From Nautilus pompilius (Eukaryota; Mollusca; Cephalopoda; Nautilida; Nautilidae): 64,000 nt of DNA. The stretch covers positions 3,860,501 to 3,924,500 of the forward strand of contig JACATO010002451.1 in assembly GCA_018389105.1 (NCBI GenBank), read 5' to 3'. Within the stretch, counting starts at the first letter, position 1, and each line of letters begins with the position of its first letter. Both the position numbers and the translations under genes were made by a program. Below the pieces are notes generated by a model. That model ran no database searches and had not been told where the DNA came from. It worked only from the letters and a program-made list of their open reading frames with translations. Positions 12,301-27,300 of this stretch are shown here, in pieces.

Positions 12301-15300
12301 ACTTTACACAATTATAAAGTAATCCAAAAAAAAAAAACAAAACACACACACTATCTAAAAATCTCAAAAGTCTTTTTAGTTTTTCATTACTGTTACAAGC
12401 CTTGTTGGTGGTTATCTTATTCATCAGAATTTTAGGAAATTATCCGACCTAAGAGAAGCATACTTCAAACATTCTAAACAAAGGTAACACACACGTGTCT
12501 GTGTCAAGTTAAAATTTGTTTAATGTTTTACACCTCTTAATACAAATTTCCTAACAACCCCCACAAGAACTTGTTTTCTGTAAACTCCATTTTGTCAAAA
12601 CTAAAACCCGTATGACTTACCTCTGACCAGCATGCAATACTACGCTGGCAGTGGCTACTACAGCCAAGCCCTCTGTGGTCATCTGTGGACAGTACGCAGC
12701 TTTTGGAAGAGACGTGGTTAGCTCAATCTGTGGAAGTGCAGGCACAACTTCAACAATATGCTGAACACTGTGCAAGTGTTGAATGTCCTTTAACTTGCAG
12801 TGGCTCCGCACTCCATATAAGTGTGTGATGTATCCTGGAAAAGAAAAAAATGTAGAAGCAAGCACTTTGTACAGTATACTTGGATTACTCCCTTATGAAA
12901 GTAGAGCATTCTCAGGAAATGTTCTTCACTTAAGATTGACTACTAATCATGGCTGTGATTCAGAAACAATAATCATACATCCTTAAAATATTAAGCTTCT
13001 ATTCCTCTAAGCTAGTCTTCCTAAGAAGGGCATGATATTAAATTAGTGCATCAGTCATAAATACATTTAAGAATTCCAGTAATATTTTGTGTAAAGGAAG
13101 AGTTTCATTAACATACCTCGTTTACTATGTAACTAAAACAGTTCAATAATATATTTATTATTATAAATGGGAATTTCGATCTCATTATTATTTTTTAAAA
13201 GAAATTTTCTCTCATTTGAAAAAGCTCAGGAACTGCCAGACGACAATCTGCAGTGCGTCTCCAGAAGTGTGATTGTACAAAAGGTTACCAGTGGCATCAC
13301 TCACCATAGACATTCAAGTCTCCATCAGATTTTGGGATCCCTGAAAGCTTGACCAGATGTGGACCAGACTCAGAAGGAATGCAAGCATTTGCAGGAAATG
13401 CATCCATCTCAACACCGTCAGTCAGTAAACCCTGTTTACAATAACGAATAACTGTAAAGGCAACACAAATTGAGCATGAAAACCATTCTAAGATTTTCAT
13501 TTGAAATCAGTTGCCAAGCCCTAGAATCTGATTGCCATCATTATTCTCTGTATCCAATTAAAATGTTTGTGTCACTTTGCTTATTAAACAATAAATAGCC
13601 CAAAATCAGAGATTTCAGACTGTGAGACCCAGCCAATTCATGAGTTAAGGCAAAGCAAAGATACCACCAGCAATGCACTGAACTCTTCACGATACATGGC
13701 CAGAAAACTCCCACCCTTATGACGACACGTGATGAGGGACTCAAATATCACAATTTATTATAAAAGTTTGCAACTATCAAATTACAGTGAAATTAGTTTT
13801 GGTCCTTATTGTGCATAAGCAATGTCCTCTAACCCTAAGGCAATCTGGAAAGAGTTAAGCCATTTTCGATTAAATATAACTGCAGCAATTACACTGATGA
13901 TAAACATTGTGCAAGTTCCTGTTTTCGACCAATTAGACTTTTTCTTTTACAATTTTTTACAATAGAATAAGTGAAGGTATAATAATTTCATTCATTCAGA
14001 CCACAGAATGTCATTTGTTTTCTCACCTGTAAAGGTAAATCATTCTGATTTACAGCCCAAGAAAAAGATTTTAGAAAATATCGCAAAACACCTGGTGTGT
14101 CTCCATTTAACCTAACACAGTTAATGATTTTATACAGTGACATTATGGAAACCCCACTTTAAATACAGGTTCATAAACTGGTTACTTAAATCAGTAATTC
14201 AGCACGGCTACAAATCATTCCCATACGCTGTCTCCAATCAAAAGAAGATGGTAGCCTCCTACATCCACTCACCATTCGAGAGAGATGCAGCTCATCTGGC
14301 ATGGGGTTGTATACTTCAAGGTGGACTTCGCAAGCATCTCCAGCCACCCACCTAAAATCTGCAGCAAAAAATAACTTAAGGCTACTTACATCAAAAAAGA
14401 CTATTTCGTAAGCTGGTGATCAAATTAAAAAATGAACAGTTTTAACTAAACTGTTCTTGACTGCCCCAAAGAAACAGCCGCTGTAGCTACCAAAGTTTAT
14501 CGTAAACACAATAAAGAAAAACTACCAACAGGTTATTCTCATCCAGTGCTAACTTTTGTCAAAATTCTTTAAAAATAAAATAGAACTACATTGTAATTTA
14601 GTCTACATCATTAGAATCAAGTTTTAAAATATTGTGTTTTACTTTATCATACAAAGTTGTTATTCTGCAATTATTAAAAATGCTGCAACTGTGCATTTGC
14701 ACATTAGACCATATGAATGTCAGGTACTTTTATGCATTTGCGTACTTGACAGTATTTTTAAAATGTTACCACCCAGTAAGCAATATAAATGCTCTAGTCT
14801 GCAAATAGCTTGGCACACTCAAAACAAATGAATTCTGCTGTATAGTAATTTATTTAATTTCCATTTTGGAAGTTTATTTTAGCAATAGAACAAGAAAAGC
14901 AAGGGAAATAGCATCTGAGGAATACTATGGTTGCAATGGCAAATGGTTAACAGTGACACCTCATGGCCAGGTTGAAAACTTAGGTCAATAACTGAGTCAG
15001 GTTTCCTGTAATAGCTTAGTCAGTCAGGAAGCAACAAATCATTATAAATTGGTTGTGTGTGTACCAAGCAAATAGATAACATAGTGAGATGAAATAAATA
15101 TCTTACCAACTTTGGAAGACTTGTTGTCAGAGTTATCAACTGTGAAGGAAAGTGGGGTGTAAATAAACAAGCTATCTGAGACGCTGGACTCAGAATTGGT
15201 GATCCATGGAATTTTCACTGGCTGGCAGTGTTGAGGAGGACTGACCAACTTGAAAGACCTGCACAAGTTCAAAGATACCATATTCCAATTTTTTAAAATA

Positions 15301-18300
15301 AATAAATAAATCAAATATTTTAACAATGATCAATTACATAAACACACATACAAGTAAGTGCATTAAATATAATCTTCAATTTTAATGTATTTTATTTTTA
15401 AAACAAAACAAGAGAGAATAAAACTCTTATATTGCCATTATGGTATTCTCTGTAAGAGTAAAGGATAACCATTATTAGGAAACAAACAAAGGATTTTACA
15501 GAATATGCGGATAAAAACTTGGCTTGCAGCCTGAAAAAGTTTATAAAGTATGCAGATTTTAAAAAAAGAATGAACAAACAAACTTCTTACTTAACAAATG
15601 GCAGCTTTGTTAAGGGAACAGCTGGGAAAATGATCCCATTGTCTGTGGCGAGCGGCTGTGGTGTGCCCTCACAGCATGCTGTGTATGACATCAGAACGCT
15701 AGACACATCACGTTTTTCTTGAGTAGAGAGGTGTTCAAGCATGGAGTGAAGTAAGAATGTCATGTGTCTGCAATGTTTACATCAGATGTGTGAGAGAAAC
15801 TAGCAAAGGGTAACCCATCATGTACGTATGACTACCATTCAAATTACTTTGATTTCTTAAAAAAAATGCATTATGTAAATTTCTCAAAACAATGCCATGT
15901 TTTCTCAATTCTTTTGATAATTAAGTAGTTAATTTATAATGCTTGTATAACAGATTGCAGCACAATACTTTTAACCACCACACCTCAGTGGATATAACAA
16001 GTAAATAGACACCTGAACATGTGAATCAGCCTGTGCTCGCTCATCTCCCATTTCACAGATGAGTACATGTTCGTGCAAAACAGAAAAAAGATAGACTTAG
16101 TAATGAATAATCATGACATTTTATTTGCACTAAGAATGAATACAAAAAAGCAATTCCTTTTTATGTAAGGTTTGAGGACAGGAATCCAGGAGAACTGCTT
16201 TGAGATAATATGCTGCATACATTGTTTTAAATACTAGTCTACCAGGGACAGTAACACATTCACGATCACTACTGCGACACACCCACAGTGTCACTGCCCT
16301 TTAGAACAAATTAAAAAGCTGCAATTCATATAATCAACACTAAGAATGAACAGTATTATTGCAACTGCTATTTAATAATATTTAACAGAATTAAATTGAC
16401 CTTTGATAGATTCTTATGTAAAGTCAATATACTGAAAAATTTCTAAGCAAGATTTGTTTGTCAGAATCCCCTTTCTTAACATAACTGAGCGAGAGTATCG
16501 CTTTAAAAGAAGATGATAATTATGCTATTTCTTCCCGTTATCTTCCCTGGAAATGATTTAGACAGTTGCATTGTTAATAAAGATGAGTTAGGTGAGGAAG
16601 GAAACCATCACGAATTACTCACCGGACAGACAGCTGTGGATTGCCCATCTTCCTGGCTGAGAAAATGAGTTCATGGAGAACACGGAGCTGCAAAACTGGC
16701 CACCCACATGGTGTATCTGTGAACGCAGATAAAGCATTAGAAAAAATAAGGAAAAAAAAAATGCTTTTCTCACTTCTGTGACAACAACAAAATAAGTAAA
16801 CAAACAACTTTACCATTTAGAAAAATATCTTAGTTTGAATTTCTGGCTTGTAACAGAGCACTTTTACTGAACCATATTCTTGTACAGGTCAACAACATTG
16901 CTGACAGACCAGTGGCATCTGCCCACCTTCCCCTCTCTCTGACTTTAGCATTCAAATGCAAGAAAATTATGCAAATAAATCAGCAACGAGTACATTTTTA
17001 TCATAAATCTGTTTTGAAATGAATGCCATCATAATACCCTTTCCCAACATCTCGATAAGCCTTCAAACTGTAAACACAAATCAATCTTTATTCATTAATC
17101 AGTTGAATCCAGTTTTAAATTAAGTGTGAGAGGTATTTTGTTGGGTTATTTTTTACTAACATGCATTTTCTTTTGTTGTCCATATTTAATGTTTTTTAGG
17201 ACAAAGTTAATTTTATATTTGGTTGAAAATATATATATACACATAAATGAAACTATCTATTATCCATCAAGTATTTTGCTGATTACTGTACAAGAACAGC
17301 TCCAGTGAGAACGATGCTTTGAGAATCAATTGTTTGCTGATTCATCAACTGCCAGGTGGTTGATGCTGAAGTAATGAATTTTAACCACAGAATCTGTACA
17401 TTAACACATTCTATGTATGAAAATAAACTTATATCTGGCAAATCAAGGGACATAATTAACTCTTTTTTCCTGGGATGTACCAGAAATTTAGAATTAATGC
17501 CTTCTGTAGCTCCTTTTAAAAATTATCTTAAAATTAAATACCTTTCCCTCTATAAAAATTTAACAAAATGAACTGAACTGAAGGGCACCTACCAACAGAG
17601 AATTCTTTGGGGTCAAGCGACACAGCATATCCCTCAAGGGTCTGAAGTAGAAGTGTGTAGCACTGATACCAGCTAGGCTGTGGCACCTGCAAATTGACAC
17701 TCTGAAGAGCAGCCACACGGCGAAAGAAAGATGCTTTTCTGAGAAACCCAATCTGAGCGTACAATGAAGCGAGAGTGCTGTATCGCTGAATCTGGAGAGA
17801 GAGAGATTAGTCAGTACAGGAAAAGCAGCAGGAGCTGACATTAAGTGTAGTGCAGATATGTGGCTATGAGGGAGTTGACTGCAAATCAGAAAAATATACA
17901 TGTCAAAATTATTTTAAATTGGGAAAGCAACTTAACTTAAAACACAATTTACTTTTAAACGCATTTTGAAAAGTGTTTTAGTAAATACAGGTCCTGCTAG
18001 ACACAGCCATAAGATCTCCCTTCCATACCATGTGATAGTCTCCTCATCTGCTTGTGCTTGCACATCATTATATAGGTTCACAGTAGATAACAAATTCCTC
18101 CTCTAATCCATCAGAATCGCAATTCAATTCAATTTTGCTAGACTGGTCCCTAAGCATCCCTACTCCAAGTTCTGTTGCAGTACTGCTATGTTAAAAAAAC
18201 TATATCAGCCCAACATATATTGTTGCATGACTTTTTGAAAATCATATTTGAGGATTTTTCAAATTGGGGTGGTGGTATTTGCCTTACAGAGTTGCCAGAT

Positions 18301-21300
18301 TTGAAAGGGACCCTGGAGAAATCCCATTTTTCAGGAAGCCAAAGTCAAGTCACTTGTTTCATGAAATTAAGGAGTACAAATAAAAATTTTTTAAAATCAT
18401 TTTGAGCTGAAATAAAGCAACAAAATGACTAATACTTTGGCTATGTTTTTTCCTAATGAAGAATGGGCCAAAAGTGTATTTCTGAACCCTAACACAGTTA
18501 AATATACTAAGCGTCAATAAAATATTGAACCAGATATAATTCTGTCTCATCAAAATTGTTTTTGCATCTGATGAGAAGCTAAAAAAGTTCATAATCTCCC
18601 AATTTTGCTGAAGAAAAATATTATCAAAGATGACATCAGTTTTTGTTCTAGCATAGACACTTTTGGTAGACTGGAATTTGGTATGGCTTGGTTGCCAGCA
18701 TAATGCCCCTGAAGCTGGCCAACATGCCATGAACATTCAGACGTTTTTTTTTAAAAACTGCTTATTTAGCATAACATTGTCAGAGTAAACCAGAGTGTGT
18801 AATTTTTTAAATGAGAATTTGTAATGCACTTCTGCCATAATTGAAATAACTGGCATGATCTCTATCTCCTCATGATAATCACAAGGCTTTTAGAAACTAG
18901 ATGGTTAGTTTGGGCATTCCCCATCACTTTGATAGAACGTGTCTTTCCCTGTTGCCATCTTTTTTTATTTGTTGTCAGGTCCCCCTCCACTTCTGTTCAA
19001 GTCAGCAGTTGTTTTGCAGCCTCAACTTCAGAAATTTTTTTAAAGTACTGATAAACAAAAATTACATATTTTGAATATGTATACAACATCCTTATTCTTT
19101 ATATGAGTAGCTAAACTTATCTTATCAAAACAAATAATTTATTAAATTTTTTTTAAGGGCGGAGGGGACTCAATACCAGCCATATCAAATAGATTTCATG
19201 TACTGGATAAAAACAGGTAATTTATCCAAAAAAAAAGTGGAAAAGTAAAAACCTAAAATTTCATGTTTTAAAAATAATTAAAATTTCTTAAGAAGTAGAG
19301 ATAAAGAGTTAAGAAGAGAGAGAGAGAGAGAGAGAGAGAGAAGAAGAAGATGTTGCAATAAGAATTATCAGCAAAAACAAAATGTCCTCTCACCTTGTCC
19401 TCATCACTTGACTGTAAACTGATGTAGACCACATTTTGAAGAAAATCAGAAGCTTGCAGAAACTTCTGTAAAAAAGGAAAGCTTGTTCAGTAAAGGTTTC
19501 CAGGGCACAAGTTACAAAGAGACAAGTCAACTTAGAGTTAAATTTCCACTAAGGAAAAGAGCACAACAAAAACTGGCAATAAACTAATTTATTTGAAATG
19601 GTAGGTATCAATTGAGATCATCCTAGAGCTGATTTTGTGTACCTATCTATTCCATGATTCTCACTAGAGAGAAAAAGTTTCAAGAGGAATAAAAGAGATC
19701 TGTCCATACTCTGAGTGAATAATGGATTCTTTCTCTACAGCTAGAAATATTTTAGCCTGACATCAACAACAATAATAAATTAGACAGTATACCCTGCCCA
19801 CATAAAAAGAAAAATAACATATGGATGCATTTAGCATGACATAACAGGTAAGTAGTTAATAATAACCAATTAATCAAACAATTATGGTCAATAAAAATAA
19901 TTAGATTTAATATTTTAAAATTTCCATTTAAAATTAGCAGCATTTCTTTCTTTTACATTAGGTCCAATGAAGACAGATTAGCTTCTCAAACATTAGATGC
20001 AAAAAATATATCTGCCAGAAAAAAATGTAATTAACACCAACTTACCCGCTGCAGCACCAGAACCCTACAAGCCTTGATGCTAGCTTCCATCTCTATCACA
20101 GCTACTTGCTTGTACTGTAAATAAAAAACTAAATTGAAAGGTTTCGCCCCATTGCCATCACTTCATGCAGTGGACATCCTTCATAGACCCCATCCTCATC
20201 TACTCGTGGATACAAAGCAACTCTCACACTACCCACTAACTTGAAATACCAGAACAATGTGTTCACCTGCCAAGAGTACACATAACTAAGGTTGTGACCA
20301 TGTGGCATTCCTAGCATCTGTAATAAAGACCGAATAATTAAGTTATTGGAATTCCTTAACGAAGCAAAATCTTAAGAAAATTAAGGAAAAAAAAATAGAA
20401 AAGCAATAATAAAATAAGAACCCTGTTTTCAATGAGAGGGTTCTTTTTGAATTTAAAAAGATTTTAAGGATATCACTAAATGCTAAAGGTATAGAAGGGA
20501 AAGCAGTATAATCTGAGTACAAAGAAAGTGAAAAAATAATTAAAAAAAAACAACAACAAGATTTTATCTTTGAGATGATGATTTTATTTTTCTACTATTC
20601 TATTTTTTTTATCCAGCCCAGAACAGAATCCTGTTTTGTTTAATGACAAATATCCTCAAGACTTTGTAGATAAAAGGAAATAAAAGTAAAAAAGATACCA
20701 AACTTTATACAGGTCTTTAAGTATTGTAAAAAATTTTTCAAAATCAAATAATAAGAAAATAATAAAAAGCACTTCACATTTTCTTAGGGGCTTTAAATCA
20801 CCTCCTACAAAAGATGTGGGTTAATACCAACAGCAACACACAAGGTACCCACCTGAGAAAACCCCCTACTTTCAGTTTACATTTTTTAGATGGAAAAGAA
20901 AACTGGAGCCTGGAGTAAATCCACACATCCAGCTGGTGGAGAAGAGCAAGAAGAAAACTTGTCAAAAAGGTGTGCTAAGCCAACATGACCCCCAACCAGG
21001 ATTCAAACTCGGGCCCTCAACCTTAGTAGACCAGTAAGCAACCACTGTGCCAGCCGAGTTAACTTCACAACATTAAAAAGAAAATCTTTAATCCCTCTTT
21101 CTTCACCAAGTACCCTCTACAGGTTGACATTGTTTCTGTACCTTTTCTAGTAGTAAAACTGTTATCAGCTTACTCCAAATCAACAGATGCCATAAGGCAC
21201 TTAGAAATAAATCTCAAAAGTGATCCTGTTAAAGAAGAAGAAGAAGAAAAAAACAAGTGTCAGCTTCTTTGATGAAGCCCAGCACTAATACTGTATTGTG

Positions 21301-24300
21301 CTGGTTACTTACCTTGCTATAGTGTGTGATAGCTTCTTTGTATTTCTCAATGATGTCATCAGGGTTCAGGCAGTTTTTAGCCGAGGTATCCAAAGCATCA
21401 TACCCATTGCTATAGCTGCGCATAAAGGCAGTGTTACCTGCGGTTAAAAAATAATCACTTTCTGGAATGTGATAAAAGGAAACCAAACAAACAATGATTA
21501 CTCAGGTGAATACATTTAGGGAATCCACTGTAAAAATAGATACTGCGCACTTCCTACTTAAATTTCTTAACAGACAAAAGAAAGGAAAAAAAAAGTGACT
21601 CTCAGACCTCTTATTTTTCTGAAGTTACTTTGACATGATGAATAACAGAAATAATCAGACAAACAATCAGTGTTAATGCATTTGTTTATGTATGTCCAGC
21701 CACAGCCATAACTGTGAAAGGACAACACGCTTTATCACCAAGAGCAGACAACTATGCACAGTCAAGTAACAACAAGAAAGCAAATTTCAATCTTATAGAC
21801 TTTCCCCTAACCACCACTAAAACACTAGTGTGTTTTAACATAAATACAATAAGTTAAAACAATAGAATTGCATTCACCAACATTTAGTTGACCTGAACAA
21901 CTGTGAGGAGACTTTGTATTGCAAATAGAGCAAACACTTTTACCAAAACATGAAAGAAAATCAATAAATCATGCAGAGGTCTCTCAGCCTGCCCTTTAAT
22001 ACAGTAATTTGCACTCACAGGCTTTCCAATAAAAGAGTATCTGTGTAAATGCAGGCCACCATTCACTGAATTTTAGCAGAAAAAACAATGTTCAAATGAA
22101 CCAGTAATAAAGTTAACAAATGCTTTTTCTTTAGTGTATCATTAAAAATTCCTGAAGCCTGCTTTGTTAATGGAGATGAGGAAATACTAGTCACATTTAG
22201 CATTTCTACATTTTGAAAGTAGTGGAATAAGTCCCAGAGGGTGTGTACCTGACTGTCCCTTTATGTCATCTAGTCTAGTCTTTCCTCGCTTCACGCAAAA
22301 GGACAAGTTTCTTTTCAGAGGCGGACTTCTGGACTTTGGGTAAGTGAGTATCACTGATGCTGAACAAAGACCCTCAAAGCAAGCTGAAGGAAAAAAAGTT
22401 ATCATCTCATTTTCTTTTACAGCAAAACCAAACAAAGGGCGTATTAACCCAAGTAAAAAGTATCTCCTTTGATTTCTAAATAATTCAAGGGAGGTGATAA
22501 AATGTAAACTACGACTGACTGGTTTCCTACTTCCCATTAGTGGCACTCATAACTTTCAGAACCTATCTAGTAGATAAACAGAATTGCATGATGTTGGATG
22601 CAATGTTTCCACCCCCATCTAAACCTGGCTGTGCTATAAATTCATGGCATAAAACCCATACTAGAGAGTGGCTCAGACCAAGAAGCACATACTGTATCAG
22701 CTGATTCTTTTGGCAAAATAAGAACCAAAACCAGCTGATTTCAAACCAAGATGATGGCAACAGCCCAGCTCTGTCTGAACCACATCCCTTATAGTAATGT
22801 CCTATTGTATTTAAAAGTGGCTGTTAAAGATTTAAACAAAAAAGCAGATTAATTAACTCTCCCTCTGATCTACGATGGATGATAACAAGGTAAAATTTTC
22901 ATCACCTGCCCATTTATTTTTTCCTAATAATAAGGATAATTGAAGTATTTATGTGAGTTTTCAAAAACAACTACATTCTAAGCTCTAAAAAAATATCAAA
23001 TAACCAGCCATATTCAGTAAATGGCCAAGAAAATCAGCAAAATAAGACAAAAATTAACTACCATATTCTAGAAGTACAAACAACAAATTAGTACAATGAC
23101 ACTATATACCTACAAGGAGCTTGTGCTCTCTGTAGTCAGAAGGCAATAACAGAAAATTTCCTTGTTCAAAGATTAACATTTACCATTATTTTCCAGAAAT
23201 CTAATAGTAAAGTTTAAAATGTACATTTTGGCATTTCTCTCAGAGTTCTTGCCATTATGATAAACATTGCAGCCAACCATATTACAAGAAATACACTTTG
23301 GTTTAAGGCTTTGTAGTCACATGGATTTGACATCACAATGGAGGTACCTATCTTAAAATTATACTTTTTAATTTGGGAAAAGAAAAGAATATCCATTACA
23401 TTACACTTACTCTCAAACAGGCAAAAAAACTACTGATTGTTGAGTTGCTGCCTCAAAACGTACTATCCAAAGCATTCTAAACCAAACTTTGTTTGTTACA
23501 TTGCATGATCTACACATTTCTCACCTTTATGATAAAACAGAAATAATGTACAGATACCCAGCCCACAGGGCAGCATGGTAGTCCAGTGCTTAGCCTACTA
23601 GACTGCCAATGTTAAGGGCCCAAATTTGATTTCCCAAAGAAATGGCTTGGTTTGGCATACACCCCTAGCATAGTTTCCAAGATCCAACTGGCTACACAAG
23701 TTCTCTTCAGGTACTTCTTTACACACACCCCCCCCATCTAAACCTGAAAGGTTCTAGTATAGATTTTTAGTAAGTCTCTCACACACACACATGCACACAT
23801 TTTTAGACTTCTGTTCGGTGACAGCTGGCCAGTTGGCAATAGCTGTTAAAGAACAGCCTCAAATGACTCGCTAACCTTGCCTCACTGTCACCAGCCTGCA
23901 GACCAATCTGGGCTTAGCAATGATCCAGCCAGTGATGCCTAAAACTGCTATGTTACTATATATATAACCTCACTAATATTAAAAACTGTATGCATTCAGT
24001 TGCTGCAGCTCCAACTGATCTCCTGTTTCAATTAAGAAATGTAAATACTAATTATAAAATTTGTCTAATTTGTCAGTAACTGTCTCTTTAAAAAGTATGC
24101 AGCACTTTTTTTCAGAAGTAATACATAAAATTTTGGTATACAATAAATATCTTAACTGAAACTCTGGATATATAAATATATATATATATATATGTATATA
24201 TTGACACACTCAGGTAGATACAAATGTAGACTCATCAATAAATTATCCCATATTTCACACATTAATCAAGTTATTAGTGCACATAATTAAATCTATATAT

Positions 24301-27300
24301 GTGAATAGAGAATTCATAACTATGAAAACAGTTTATTTTGATCTTGTCGCACCTAGGGCTTTGATTAACTATAATAGTGTGTGTTAACAAGGCTGCTATA
24401 CTCTGAATTTGAAAAACAACTGTTAAACTAAACCAGACTTGATATTCCATGCATAGCATTTTCAGAAATATTCTGACAACTTAACAATAATAAACTGCTT
24501 GTATTTGGGGGGGATGGGAGGGGACAGATTAAATAAAATGCAAAGTGAACAAACACCTGAGATAGAAATACATAATAGAAGAGCCACACCCACCTCCAAT
24601 CCACAGCCAGTCATTCATCGACTTGAGCATGTCCAGCGCTGTCTGGTAGTGAAGCATTGCTTCACCAGGATGTCCAGCCTGCAAACACAAGTCAGCCAGG
24701 TGCTTTCGCAGACGACCCTGACATTTCTTCTTGAATGATCTGGAGTAACAACATAAGTTTATTGGCTACATTGAGACTTTAAAACCTTTGGCAGGGTTAG
24801 TCGAACATTAGCCAAGTCCTTTGTCCTACATGATAAAACTTAATAATCAAATAGATGACTGAATCCAAAGTTAAATATTAAGGGGTCTTTTGTGATACAC
24901 ACAAATCTGGCATTTCAAACCAAGTTAAAAGAAAACCTATATGACAGACTTGTTATTCAACCCAGGATATGTTGGTTCACAGCTTTTTTAACGGTGCAGT
25001 TTCCATGGTAACGAATATCTGAAAACACTCAGTACACTACTGGACTGGGCATGGTTTCTTCAGCCTTCTTCACCAGTTGGCCAGCCAACCAGGTTTCCTC
25101 TGGGCACACTAATTTTCTCCCACATCTAAAAACGAAGAGTTCCAGTAGGAATTTCTGGGTAGATGTGTTGGATGTTCCTCCGGTACCTCTTGACTGACAT
25201 GCACGTTTGACCACTGCTCAAGAACTCCAAACCATACCCAGGTAAAATGCTTGGTCACCAAAGCTGCCCCCATCTAGCTCACCGCTGAGAGATTTCCCTA
25301 AACCCCTAAAGTTAGGACTAGGTTTGCCAAGAAGAATTGTAATTGTCAATGGAATATTCTCATCCAAAAGTGCCTCATATATTTAAGTCTGCTCACTTCA
25401 AATGACTTGTTCTGAAAAACAAAAAAAAGTACACAGTGGTTGCAGAAAATAAGCCATTTAAATAAATACATTTTCTTTAATTTAAAAAGATCAGGCAATG
25501 GTTTTTGTTGTTATTATTAGCTATCCTGCTACAGACAATTTTAGTCATTTAAAAGCACCCTATGCCAATAAAAGCATACCTGTCCAAGCCCTAGCCTTAA
25601 AGGTCTTTCTGTGATTACTTGAAGTGCTGCTATCTACAACAATCTGCATGTGGACTAATCTCATCTTATTTGTTTGTCTGTTTAACTCTCCCTTCACAAT
25701 CTGACAACTCATAAAATACACGACCAGAAAAAGATAAAATAGATTTAGTAACAAGGCAAATTAAAAAAAAAAATCCTCCTGTAACTTTATCAGGTTATAC
25801 TGAAATTAATTATTGAACACATTTACAAGATAGAACATAAATGAAATTTTTAAATCGCAAGCATTTAACATATTTATACTTAAAACTGCTACCTTTATCA
25901 GAAAAGCCACCTCGCCTTTTATAAACACCTTGCAGACTACAGGCATTCTCTCTTAAGTTTTCAAAATATTGATGCTACTAAGTTGCATTATGTGGGCATC
26001 ATTTGTCATCTTGCAGAAGTTGAAGGGATGAAAAATTTGATGATTGTGCTGGCCAAACCATGTCTAACAGCTGCATGTTCCTTGTATATTACATTGTATG
26101 CATATTTTAAACTTAAGATTCATTATCTGGTTGGATTCCTCAGTCCATGCCTTTTTCTGGTCCTCATCCAGTAAATATATTTTTTCTTTTTCATAGCTGC
26201 ACACCCATTTAGACCAGCAGATCTAGGATGCCTTTTAAATCTGTATTTGTTTCAATCAGCTATTTCTGAACGCCTTTGCTAGTAGATATTCCAACCTTTT
26301 TTCTTTCTCTTTCAGTCAAGCTTTCATCTCTCAAAGCATAAATAAAGGCATACTTCCAGAAATTTCTGCTTTCTTCTGGCCATCCTGATTGTGATTACTG
26401 CAAGTATTGACTCTGTCTTAGTTATAACTTCTGTAGTGTCTATGGCAACCTACTGCTGCTTTTATACTAGCATAAGGCACACAACATTAACAGACTGATC
26501 CATTCTTCATCAAATCAGATGATGCTGGAAAGCTTTGGGCTAATTTAGCATATCTCACTACTTTATGACAAAACCAACTATTTTCATAGAAGTAATGATT
26601 GAGTAAAATTATATAAAGTGTTTGAAATTTTAGTTATGATTTAGGTACTAAATTTGTTATTTTAATCAATAATTTAAATATATAATACATGGTTAATAGT
26701 TTTTCTTGCTTCCAAACTTTTGATAGTAGTGTGTCAGTCTGACAGCAAAATCCCATGTCTAGAACAGGAAAAAATTAGTATGTAACCATTAAAAATGAAA
26801 ATGTCCACTACCTGGTGTCTGTATCTAGACCCTGGAGATCCTTTTTCTCAAAAGGAGTGCACAAAAGCTGCAGCTTGTCTGTCCGCTCAAAAGAGCGATC
26901 CAATCTCTTGCCTTCTAACACAAAAAACAGCGATATCACAAGCTCTTTGAGTCGTTCCTCTAAGTCCACACAGCTGTCATCTGCATCTGGATAAAACACC
27001 ACCTCAGCCCCAATACTCTCCTTTGTGAGACTGTTAGGGCGATGATTTCTGCTTTTGGGGTTGTTAATGTTGGAGTCTGTCTTCCTACTGAGGTCAGCAT
27101 CAATCATGGACAAACTCCCAGTACTGTCCAACAGGCATCTCTGGCATGTGAGACTACTGTGAAGAGGTTGATCAGCATCTGGACAAGAAGTGTGCAAGGC
27201 AGCATCTGTGTTTTCATTTGTGTTGTCTAGCTCCTCAGCATCCTCTCCTTTGATGGGTGTCCCATCACAGTTCATGCCGAGGATGATCAGCCGTGAGTTA

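Noticed and set aside
17560..17901. 113-codon minus ORF overlapping TRAPPC9 exon 8
   Set aside because: Out of frame with the conserved exon; its 5' part is intron.
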